DNA of 64,000 nt. Source: Mycolicibacterium senegalense (GTDB lineage: Bacteria > Actinomycetota > Actinomycetes > Mycobacteriales > Mycobacteriaceae). Location: assembly GCF_019645875.1 (NCBI RefSeq), contig NZ_CP081000.1:372001-436000 (forward strand). Direction: 5' to 3'. The notes below the pieces were generated by a model. The model ran no database searches. It saw nothing but the letters and a program-made list of their open reading frames with translations, and was not told the origin of the DNA. Of the stretch, positions 28,253-35,441 are shown in pieces (positions within the stretch are counted from its first letter, which is position 1; each line of letters starts with the position of its first letter). The position numbers and the translations under genes are program-made.

Positions 28253-30175
28253 TCAGCCCTTCCGATCCGGGTGTTCGGCCAATTCTTGTGCGGTGTAGTA
28301 CTTTTCGAGTTCGGACAGCTCGAACGTGGCCAGCAGGTCCTCCCGCATGGGTAGCTGCGACTCGGGTGTTACGGTCACGTCCGGCACCACCTGGTCTTCC
28401 CCTGTCGCGCGGCACACCAGCAGGGTGTTACGCCAGTTGGGATCCATGTCCGGGTAGTCGTCGCGGGTGTGCCCGCCGCGACTTTCGGTGCGGGCCAGTG
28501 CGGCTTTGGCCACGCATTCGCTGACCAGCAGCATGTTGCGCATGTCGATGGCCAGGTGCCAGCCAGGGTTGAAGACGCGACCGCCCTCGACGCTGACGTT
28601 GTGCACGCGGGTCCGCAGCTCGGCCAGTTTGGTCAGGGCTTCCTGGATCTCCTCTTCCTTGCGGATGATGCCGACCAGGTCGTTCATGCACTGCTGCAAC
28701 TCAGCGTGCAGCGTGTACGGGTTCTCCGGATGCGCGTGAGATTCGAACGGCGCCAAAGCCAGCTCGGTGGCCTCGATGATCGCGGCCTCTGACACCTTCG
28801 GCCGTTCCGGCAGCGCCGCCACATAGTCGGCCGCACCGAGCCCGGCGCGCCGGCCGAAGACCAACAGATCCGAAAGGGAGTTGCCGCCAAGACGATTCGA
28901 GCCGTGCATGCCGCCGGAGCACTCGCCCGCGGCGAACAATCCGGGCGTGGCCGCGCCGCCGGTGTCGGGATCGACCTCGATACCGCCCATCACGTAGTGG
29001 CAGGTGGGGCCCACTTCCATCTCGTCCTTGGTGATGTCGACCTCGGCCAGCTCCATGAACTGGTGGTACATCGACGGCAACCGGCGCTTGATCTCCTCGG
29101 TGGGCATGCGCGAGGCGATGTCGAGGTACACGCCGCCGTGCGGTGAGCCGCGGCCGGCCTTCACCTCGGAGTTGATGGCACGGGCCACCTCGTCGCGGGG
29201 GAGCAGGTCAGGGGTGCGGCGCGCATTGCCGTCGGCTGATCCCCTTTGTTCGGCGAGCCACTGGTCGGCTTCCTCCTCGGTCTCGGCGTACTGGCCCTTG
29301 AACACCGCGGGGATGTAGTCGAACATGAACCGCTTGCCCTCGGAGTTCTTGAGCACCCCGCCGTCGCCGCGGACACCCTCGGTGACCAGGATGCCCTTGA
29401 CCGAGAGCGGCCAGACCATGCCGGTCGGGTGGAACTGGATGAACTCCATGTTGATCAGGCCCGACCCGGCGCGCAGCGCCAGGGCGTGGCCGTCGCCGGT
29501 GTATTCCCACGAGTTGGACGACACCTTGAACGACTTGCCGATCCCGCCGGTGGCCAGGACGATCGCCGGTGCCTCGAACAACACGAAGTTGCCGGTCTCG
29601 CGGTAGTAGCCGAACGCGCCGGCGATCCGATCCCCGTCCTTGATGAGCTCGGTGATCGAGCACTCGTGGAAGACCTTGATCCGGGCCTCGTAATCGCCGA
29701 GTTCGGCCTTGTCCTCCTGCTGCAACGAGACGATTTTCTGCTGCAGCGTGCGGATGATCTCCAGGCCGGTGCGGTCACCGACGTGTGCCAGTCGCGGGTA
29801 GGTGTGCCCGCCGAAGTTGCGCTGGCTGATCCGGCCGTCCTTGGTCCGGTCGAACAGTGCCCCATAGGTTTCCAGCTCCCAGACCCGGTCCGGAGCTTCC
29901 TGCGCGTGCAGTTCGGCCATGCGCCAGTTGTTGAGGAACTTGCCGCCGCGCATGGTGTCACCGAAGTGCACCTGCCAGGAGTCCTTGGTGTTGACGTTGC
30001 GCATGGCGGCCGCACAGCCGCCCTCGGCCATCACGGTGTGGGCCTTGCCGAACAACGACTTGGTCACCACCGCCACCCGCAGACCGCGTTCGCGTGCCTC
30101 GATCACTGCGCGCAGACCTGCTCCACCGGCACCGATCACGACTACGTCGTAAGAGTGCCGTTCCAGCTCACCCAT
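28253..30175 (-). CDS. sdhA: Succinate dehydrogenase 1 flavoprotein subunit
   Basis: A 640-residue flavoprotein. It has the FAD Rossmann motif VVVIGAGGAGLRA, the covalent-FAD His region (SLFGKAHTVMAEGGC), the dicarboxylate-site blocks HPTGMVWP and EGVRGDGGVL, the catalytic-Arg region in LLPRDEVARAI, and SRGGHTRDDYP near the C-terminus. It oxidises succinate to fumarate. The M. tuberculosis orthologue Rv0248c begins at the position matching Met15 of the open frame, so ATG 30175 is used. Compared with my memory of Rv0248c there is a short insert around EQRGSADGNARRTP. Confidence 0.93.
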   Translation of the reverse strand: MGELERHSYDVVVIGAGGAGLRAVIEARERGLRVAVVTKSLFGKAHTVMAEGGCAAAMRNVNTKDSWQVHFGDTMRGGKFLNNWRMAELHAQEAPDRVWELETYGALFDRTKDGRISQRNFGGHTYPRLAHVGDRTGLEIIRTLQQKIVSLQQEDKAELGDYEARIKVFHECSITELIKDGDRIAGAFGYYRETGNFVLFEAPAIVLATGGIGKSFKVSSNSWEYTGDGHALALRAGSGLINMEFIQFHPTGMVWPLSVKGILVTEGVRGDGGVLKNSEGKRFMFDYIPAVFKGQYAETEEEADQWLAEQRGSADGNARRTPDLLPRDEVARAINSEVKAGRGSPHGGVYLDIASRMPTEEIKRRLPSMYHQFMELAEVDITKDEMEVGPTCHYVMGGIEVDPDTGGAATPGLFAAGECSGGMHGSNRLGGNSLSDLLVFGRRAGLGAADYVAALPERPKVSEAAIIEATELALAPFESHAHPENPYTLHAELQQCMNDLVGIIRKEEEIQEALTKLAELRTRVHNVSVEGGRVFNPGWHLAIDMRNMLLVSECVAKAALARTESRGGHTRDDYPDMDPNWRNTLLVCRATGEDQVVPDVTVTPESQLPMREDLLATFELSELEKYYTAQELAEHPDRKG

Positions 30176-30237
30176 TGATTCCACTCGCCTTCTCGCGTGT
30201 ACGTACTTGTCGGCCAAAGAAACTCGGTCGGACCGAG

Positions 30238-31059
30238 TCAGCCAATGAACCTGAGATCAGAGATGGTGCCGCTGGCTACCAACATGATGTAGAAGTCGGT
30301 GAGGACCAGGGTGCCCAGCGTGATCCAGGCGAAAAGCATGTGGCGGGTGTTGAGTTTGCTCACCTGTGTCCACATCCAGTAGCGCACAGGGTGTTTCGAG
30401 AAGTGCTTCAGCCGGCCGCCGGTGACGTGGCGGCATGAGTGGCAGGACACCGTGTAGACCCACAGCAGGATGACGTTGCCGACCAGAATGACGTTGCCCA
30501 GGCCGAATCCGAAGCCCGATGGCGAATGGAACGCCACGATCGCGTCGTAGGTGTTGAGCAGTGAGATGAGCACCGCGGCGTAGAAGAAGTACCGGTGCAG
30601 ATTCTGCATGATCAGCGGAAGGCGGGTCTCCCCGGTGTATTTCGCGTGCGGCTCGGCGACCGCACAGGCGGTCGGTGACTGCCAGACCGACCGGTAGTAC
30701 GCCTTGCGGTAGTAGTAGCAGGTCAGCCGGAAGGCCAGCAGGAACGGCAGTGAGATGAACGCCATCGGGATGAACCAGGGCAGCTCGCCTACCCACTGAC
30801 CGAGGTGGCTCGATCCGGGCGCGCACGCCGTGCTGATGCACGGTGAATAGAAGGGCGTCAGGTAGTGGTAGTCCTCTACCCAGTACGCGCTTCCCCAGAA
30901 CGCCCGGACCGTCGCGTAGATGACGAACGCCGCGAGCCCCAGATTGGTCAATAGTGGTGCCTGCCACCACCGGTCGGTCCGTAGGGTGCGTTGAGGGATC
31001 TCCGCTCGGGTGGGCGAGAAGACCCCGGTCGCGCGACGGTCAGCGGTGGGTGCGCTCAC
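30238..31059 (-). CDS. sdhC: Succinate dehydrogenase 1 membrane anchor
   Basis: A 273-residue membrane anchor with about five helices, the same length as Rv0249c. Two cysteine/histidine clusters stand out in loops: FYSPCISTACAPG (about residues 70-82) and VSCHSCRHVTG (about 205-215). A published structure of mycobacterial Sdh1 described a Rieske-type FeS cluster in the membrane part, and these residues are the natural ligand candidates; that link is from memory. Conserved His residues that could bind haem are also present. The start is GTG 31059 with AAAGGGAAC upstream. Confidence 0.88.
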   Translation of the reverse strand: MSAPTADRRATGVFSPTRAEIPQRTLRTDRWWQAPLLTNLGLAAFVIYATVRAFWGSAYWVEDYHYLTPFYSPCISTACAPGSSHLGQWVGELPWFIPMAFISLPFLLAFRLTCYYYRKAYYRSVWQSPTACAVAEPHAKYTGETRLPLIMQNLHRYFFYAAVLISLLNTYDAIVAFHSPSGFGFGLGNVILVGNVILLWVYTVSCHSCRHVTGGRLKHFSKHPVRYWMWTQVSKLNTRHMLFAWITLGTLVLTDFYIMLVASGTISDLRFIG

Positions 31060-31110
31060 GGTTCCCTTTCTGAGGTTCAGTTGTTCGTCGGGCGTCAAAC
31101 GCCCACGAGC

Positions 31111-31407
31111 TCAGCGGTATCCGCCGAGACCCTCGTCGGCGACGTCCTGCCAGAACTCGCGTCCGTATTGGGTGTCGGGGATGCCGATCTTCTCGCGGGC
31201 CGGTTGTTGGCGTGTCACGCCGTGACGCATCTCCAACTCCTCGGCGTCGATGTCCAACCGGTCGATATCGTTGAGGATCCGCTCGGCGTCGTTCATCACG
31301 CGGCGCATGGCGGGGGAATCCCCGTACTTCGACGCCAACGTGGTGACACAGCGACGCATGTCGCCGATCAGGTTGTGTAGTTCGGAGAACTCGGTGGTGG
31401 TGGACAA
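31111..31407 (-). CDS. Small conserved protein of the sdh1 operon (Rv0250c-like)
   Basis: A 98-residue soluble protein that is helical at first (MSTTTEFSELHNLIGDMRRCVTTLASKYGD) and ends in FWQDVADEGLGGYR. It matches Rv0250c in length, sequence and place as first gene of the Sdh1 operon, and it may be an accessory factor of the complex. The start is a TTG with a very strong GAGGAGG five bases upstream. It has one cysteine and no known domain. Confidence 0.8.
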   Translation of the reverse strand: MSTTTEFSELHNLIGDMRRCVTTLASKYGDSPAMRRVMNDAERILNDIDRLDIDAEELEMRHGVTRQQPAREKIGIPDTQYGREFWQDVADEGLGGYR

Positions 31408-31479
31408 GTGACCTCCTCGGGCTGAAGGTGTCAGGGCTCACAGTACGACACCCAATGCTAGCCACATCACGATCCCGAC

Positions 31480-31493
31480 GTGATGCGCATCAC
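31480..31493. promoter_or_regulatory. CRP-type operator upstream of the sdh1 operon
   Basis: GTGA-TGCGCA-TCAC matches the core of the cAMP receptor protein site (TGTGA-N6-TCACA), with C and G as the outer bases. It is the centre of a larger symmetric array: CATCACG (31465-31471), CGTGATG (31479-31485) and CATCACG (31488-31494). It lies 73 bp upstream of the first sdh gene and 127 bp from the divergent gene at 31620. Confidence 0.6.
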
Positions 31494-31619
31494 GTCCGCG
31501 GTGGCCTCGTGGACCGCTCGCAGTCGCCGGCCCGAACCCGGGTCGTAGGCTTGCTCTCGCCGGCTTCCCATCTGGCCGAATGACACCTGAGCAGCACATC
31601 TGAGCACCCCGGAGGATCA

Positions 31620-32378
31620 ATGAGTGAGACCACGTTGCAGCAGCGCGCGGCGGCGTTGCTGGCGTTGCACCAACCCGGCAATCCCGTCGTGTTGCCAACC
31701 GTGTGGGATGCCTGGTCGGCTCGGCTGGCGGTCGGCGAGGGCTTCTCCGCACTCTCCGTGGGCAGCCATCCGCTGGCCGATTCCATCGGCAAGGCGGACG
31801 GCGAGGTGATGTCGTTCGACGATCTGCTCACCCGGGTGCGGCAAATCACCGACGCGGTCGACGTGCCGGTGTCGGTGGACATCGAGTCCGGTTACGGCGA
31901 GCAGCCGGAGCGGCTGATCGAAGGGCTGCTCGGCGTAGGCGCGGTCGGGCTCAACATCGAGGACACGGTGCACCGGGAAGGAAAGCGGCTGCGTAGCTCG
32001 GCAGAGCACGCCGAACTGGTACGGCAGCTGCGGGCGGCAGCGGATGCCGCCGGCGTGCATGTGGTGATCAACGCGCGTACCGACCTGTTCCTGCGTAACG
32101 ACGGAGACGATGCCGATCGCCTTGATCGGGCGATCGCCCGGCTGTCCGAAGCGGCCGCTGCCGGTGCCGACTCGCTGTTCCCTCCCGGCCTACGCGACCC
32201 GGAAGCATTGGCGCGCTTGGCTTCTGAGGTGCCGCTGCCGGTCAGTGTGACCGTTCCGCCGGATACCGCCGACCTCGCCGAGCTGACGGCGGCCGGCGTC
32301 GGGCGCATCACCTTCGGCCCGTTCCTGCTGGCCGTGCTGGGCGAGCGGGCCAAAGAGGTGCTCGGCCGCTGGCGGTAG
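31620..32378 (+). CDS. Isocitrate lyase/PEP mutase superfamily enzyme
   Basis: A 252-residue TIM-barrel enzyme of the isocitrate lyase/phosphoenolpyruvate mutase group, similar to Rv1998c-type proteins. Visible blocks are LPTVWDAWSARLAV, SVDIESGYGEQPE (metal-site Asp/Glu) and GLNIEDTV. The isocitrate-lyase catalytic loop KKCGH is absent; the matching segment reads HREGKRLRSS. A C-C lyase such as oxaloacetate decarboxylase or a 2-methylisocitrate-type activity is possible, and the true substrate is unknown. GGAGG precedes the ATG. It diverges from the sdh1 operon across a 212-bp region that holds the CRP-type site. Confidence 0.8.
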   Translation: MSETTLQQRAAALLALHQPGNPVVLPTVWDAWSARLAVGEGFSALSVGSHPLADSIGKADGEVMSFDDLLTRVRQITDAVDVPVSVDIESGYGEQPERLIEGLLGVGAVGLNIEDTVHREGKRLRSSAEHAELVRQLRAAADAAGVHVVINARTDLFLRNDGDDADRLDRAIARLSEAAAAGADSLFPPGLRDPEALARLASEVPLPVSVTVPPDTADLAELTAAGVGRITFGPFLLAVLGERAKEVLGRWR

Positions 32379-32466
32379 CCGCCGGCGATTTGTGCGAACT
32401 GCCGCTTCTCGACCTGCGATTTGTGCCAATAATGACGCACTGATACGTCGAGCAGGGGTGCATGCG

Positions 32467-32955
32467 ATGGACTGGCGCATTAGACGCGCGGTGACGTTGG
32501 CGGCGGCGGGTGGGGTGGTGCTCGGCGGGGTGGGTGCTCCGCCGGCATCGGCGACGACCATGGTGCCGTTGTCGAATCACATCCGGAACTGCGATTTCGC
32601 CGAAGGCCTGTTCCTGGACGGTATGGGCTCGGGCAGCGGTGGCGGATTCGCTCACATCGGCGGCGATGGTTCGCAGGCGAGTGCCCAGGTGACCATGCAG
32701 TCGGCGCGGCCGGACACCGACTACCGGGTGCGGCTGATTCAGATGCCGCGATCGGCGGCCGCCACCTGCAGTGCCGGTGATCCCGGGGTGTCCAGCGGCG
32801 TCTTGCACACCGATGCCAGCGGCTCGGGCACCGTCACCGTCTCCGGACCGGTGGTCGACGGTGCCGGCCAGGCCTGGGTGGTGGTGGAGGGGCCGCCGGC
32901 TCCCGGGCGCATCCGTAGTGACGTGTACAGCTCGGATTTCCTCGCGAGTATCTGA
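32467..32955 (+). CDS. Secreted protein of unknown function
   Basis: A 162-residue protein with an N-terminal signal peptide (MDWRIRRAV... to PPASA, cleavage near residue 29) and a mature Gly/Ser/Val-rich beta-type domain with two cysteines (RNCDF and ATCSAG) that may pair. No lipobox is seen. A GTG three codons upstream (32458) with GCAGGGG could be the true start. It is similar in type to many mycobacterial secreted proteins without assigned function; I do not recognise a family. Confidence 0.6.
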   Translation: MDWRIRRAVTLAAAGGVVLGGVGAPPASATTMVPLSNHIRNCDFAEGLFLDGMGSGSGGGFAHIGGDGSQASAQVTMQSARPDTDYRVRLIQMPRSAAATCSAGDPGVSSGVLHTDASGSGTVTVSGPVVDGAGQAWVVVEGPPAPGRIRSDVYSSDFLASI

Positions 32956-33006
32956 TTGGCGCGAAAGCTGTTGGAGTCCAAGGGATTCTGTCGGCTTTCG
33001 GGGGTG

Positions 33007-33915
33007 TCACCGCAGGCGGATGCGGACGGCCAGGGCGGCACAGCCGATAACGACGGCGCCGCCGAGCACCGTGGTCCAGGTGAGTCTCTCGCGCAGTAAC
33101 AGTGCGGCCCAGGCGATGGTCATCACCGGCTGGACCAACTGGACTTGGCTCACCTGCGTCATCGGTCCGATGGCCAGGCCGCGATACCAGGCGAAAAACC
33201 CCAGATACATACTGACCGCGGCCAGGTAACCGAACGCGGCCCACTGCACCGGCGTGGCGTGCGGCGGTTGCTGTGCCACGTCGAGCACCGTCAGGGCCAG
33301 CATCACCGGCGCCGCGATCACCAACGCCCAGGACACCGTCTGCCAGGCACCCAGCTCCCGGGCCAGTAACCCGCCCTCGGCATATCCGACCGCGGCCGCC
33401 AGCACGGCGCCGAACAGCAGTAGGTCAGCCCAGCTCAGATGGCCGAGTCCGGAGCCGTGCAGCATCGCGAAGACCACGGCGGCCAGCGCTCCGGCCGCGG
33501 CCATGGCCCAGAAGGCGACCGGAGGGCGCTCGTGGCCGCGAAGCACTGCGCACACCGCGGTGGCGGCCGGCAGCAGTGCGACCACGATGGCGCCGTGGCT
33601 GGCGGGAACGACGGTGAGCGCGTAGGAGGTCAGTAGCGGAAAGCCCGCGACGACTCCTGCCGCCACGACGGCCAGCCGCGCCCATTGCCGGACCGAGGGC
33701 GGGGCTTGCCGGGTGAGCGCCAGCGCGGCCCCTGCGATGGCAGCGGCGACGACGGCCCGTCCGGCGCCGATGAACAGCGGGGACAGTGCGCCGATGGCAA
33801 CCTTGGTGAACACGATGGTGAACGAGAACGCGGTGACGCCCAGCAGTCCCCACCGTAACCCGGAGCCGGATAGCGCAGACGCCTTGCGCTGAGTAGCGCT
33901 ACTCTCTCTCAACAT
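33007..33915 (-). CDS. EamA/DMT-family transporter
   Basis: A 302-residue membrane protein with ten predicted helices in two EamA repeats (about residues 20-150 and 165-300), ending in a basic tail RIRLR. DMT transporters export amino acids or metabolites. It is divergent from, and shares two bases of its start codon with, the MocR-type regulator, which makes it the probable target of that regulator. The minus strand shows no Shine-Dalgarno; TATCGT at 33921-33926 lies six bases before the ATG, so a leaderless transcript is likely. In-frame TTG 33912 is an alternative start. Confidence 0.75.
   Translation of the reverse strand: MLRESSATQRKASALSGSGLRWGLLGVTAFSFTIVFTKVAIGALSPLFIGAGRAVVAAAIAGAALALTRQAPPSVRQWARLAVVAAGVVAGFPLLTSYALTVVPASHGAIVVALLPAATAVCAVLRGHERPPVAFWAMAAAGALAAVVFAMLHGSGLGHLSWADLLLFGAVLAAAVGYAEGGLLARELGAWQTVSWALVIAAPVMLALTVLDVAQQPPHATPVQWAAFGYLAAVSMYLGFFAWYRGLAIGPMTQVSQVQLVQPVMTIAWAALLLRERLTWTTVLGGAVVIGCAALAVRIRLR
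33892..33903. promoter_or_regulatory. Palindrome in the MocR/EamA divergent promoter
   Basis: AGTAGCGCTACT is a perfect 12-bp palindrome. It ends ten bases before the MocR ATG and overlaps the likely -10 TACTCT (33900-33905); on the other strand it lies just inside the EamA coding start. A second inverted pair, AGCGCA-N7-TGCGCT (33872-33890), is adjacent. It is a candidate operator for the regulator. Confidence 0.45.
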
Positions 33916-35326
33916 GGATAACGATAGCACTGAGCGCATCGTGTCCGGTCTGCGGAAGTGGATCACTACGGCACCACCGGGCGCGCAGTTGCCCTCCAAC
34001 CGGGCCCTGGTGGCCGAGTATGCGGCCAGCCCGGTGACGGTCGCCAAGGCCATGCGCGCGCTGCGCAACCTGGGGTTGGTGGAGAGCAGGCCCGGGGTCG
34101 GCACGTTCGTGCGGGCGGTGCGCAGTGCGCGCCTGCCCGATTACGGCTGGCAGACCGCCGCTCTGGGGTCCCCGCAGGCACGCATCCCAGCACTGTCGAC
34201 GCCGCTGCGCGGTGTGGCGCCGGACATCATCGCGCTGCACTCGGGTTATCCCGTCCGCGAACTTCTGCCACAGCGACTGGTCCGTACTGCTCTTGCGCGG
34301 GCGGCCCGTGGCGACGCGGCGTTGAGTCCGGCTGCCGTGGCCGGGCAACCGGACCTGCAGGCCTGGTTTGCTCAGGAGTTGGCGGAGGCGTTCGGAGCCG
34401 GCGTGACGCCGCCGACAGCGCGCGAGGTGATCGTGCTGCCGGGCAGCCAGAGTGGTCTCAGCTCTATCTTTCGCGCCCTGGTCGGGTTCGGCCGGCCGAT
34501 GCTGATCGAGTCGCCCAGCTACTGGGGAGCCATCCTGGCGGCGGCCCAGTGCGGTGTGCGGTTGGTGCCCGTACCGAGTGGGCCGCGGGGCCCCGAACCC
34601 GAGGAGTTGTCGCGCGCGTTCGCGCAAACCGGTGCCAGGGTGTTCTACGCTCAACCCAACTACGCCAACCCGACTGGCGCCCAATGGGATCCAGAGCTGG
34701 CAAGCCAGGTGCTCGAGGTGGTGCGCGGCCATGGTGCCTTCCTGGTCGAGGACGATTGGGCGCACGACTTCGGCATCGACAGCACCGCCACGCCGGTCGT
34801 GGCCTCCGACGACGCCGGGCACGTGATCTATCTGAGGTCGCTGACCAAAAGTGTGTCGCCGTCGATCCGGGTGGCGGCGATGGTCGCCCGAGGCCCGGCC
34901 CGCGACCGGCTGCTGGCCGACCGGGGAGCCGAGGCGATGTATGTCAGCGGGTTGCTGCAGGCCGCCGCCCTCGACGTGGTCACCCAACCAGCCTGGCGAA
35001 CCCACCTACGGGACCTGCGCCAGCAGTTGCGGGCCCGCCGTGACCAGTTGATCGCCGCGCTGGCCGAGCACGCTCCCGGCGCCCAGTTGCAGCACGTGCC
35101 GCGCGGCGGGCTGCATCTGTGGCTGCGGCTGCCCGATGCGGTCAACCTGGCCCGGCTGGTGCGTGAATGCGAAGCTGAGTCGGTACTGGTCGCCGCGGGC
35201 AATGAGTGGTTTCCGGCTGAACCGGCGGGACCGTATCTGCGGCTGAACTTTTCCGGCCCGGATCCGCAACGTTTCGCCGAGGCCGCCCACGTCATCGGTC
35301 AGGCGCTGGCCCGTCAGCTGGGTTAG
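33914..35326 (+). CDS. MocR/PdxR-type regulator (GntR HTH fused to aminotransferase fold)
   Basis: A 470-residue protein. Residues about 5-70 form a GntR winged helix (LPSNRALVAEYAASPVTVAKAMRAL), and residues about 110-465 a class I aminotransferase-like domain. PLP-site features are YAQPNYANPTGA, the EDDWAHDF strand, and SLTKSVSPSIR with the Schiff-base Lys. MocR proteins sense PLP or an amino-acid derivative and control a divergent transporter or PLP gene. The first codon is placed directly after a -10-like TACTCT with no ribosome site, fitting a leaderless message. The partner is the EamA transporter, whose start codon overlaps this one. Confidence 0.85.
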   Translation: MDNDSTERIVSGLRKWITTAPPGAQLPSNRALVAEYAASPVTVAKAMRALRNLGLVESRPGVGTFVRAVRSARLPDYGWQTAALGSPQARIPALSTPLRGVAPDIIALHSGYPVRELLPQRLVRTALARAARGDAALSPAAVAGQPDLQAWFAQELAEAFGAGVTPPTAREVIVLPGSQSGLSSIFRALVGFGRPMLIESPSYWGAILAAAQCGVRLVPVPSGPRGPEPEELSRAFAQTGARVFYAQPNYANPTGAQWDPELASQVLEVVRGHGAFLVEDDWAHDFGIDSTATPVVASDDAGHVIYLRSLTKSVSPSIRVAAMVARGPARDRLLADRGAEAMYVSGLLQAAALDVVTQPAWRTHLRDLRQQLRARRDQLIAALAEHAPGAQLQHVPRGGLHLWLRLPDAVNLARLVRECEAESVLVAAGNEWFPAEPAGPYLRLNFSGPDPQRFAEAAHVIGQALARQLG

Positions 35327-35382
35327 CCGGACCTCACGCCCGGGCTTCCTCACATGTGCGCCGCGGGGGCCGTGAGCACACC

Positions 35383-35398
35383 GTGACGGGCGGTTCAC
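35383..35398. promoter_or_regulatory. GTGA-N8-TCAC element upstream of nirBD
   Basis: CCGTGA-CGGGCGGT-TCACAC. Half-sites GTGAG, GTGAC and TTCAC follow each other at 11-bp steps, as in binding sites of OmpR-type regulators such as GlnR. It lies 44-59 bp upstream of the likely transcription start. The same element precedes the narK unit. Confidence 0.5.
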
Positions 35399-35429
35399 AC
35401 AGGGCGACAATTCGGCAACTTCGGGTTCC

Positions 35430-35435
35430 TAACCT
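35430..35435 (+). promoter_or_regulatory. -10 element of a leaderless nirB promoter
   Basis: TAACCT fits the mycobacterial TANNNT -10 pattern, and its last base is seven bases before the A of the nirB ATG. No Shine-Dalgarno sequence precedes the ATG, so transcription probably begins at the start codon. Confidence 0.5.
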
Positions 35436-35441
35436 CGCCGT

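Noticed and set aside
32956..33006. CGAAAGC...GCTTTCG inverted repeat between convergent genes as a terminator
   Set aside because: Only seven pairs with a loop of more than 20 bases; too weak to call, although the position is suitable.
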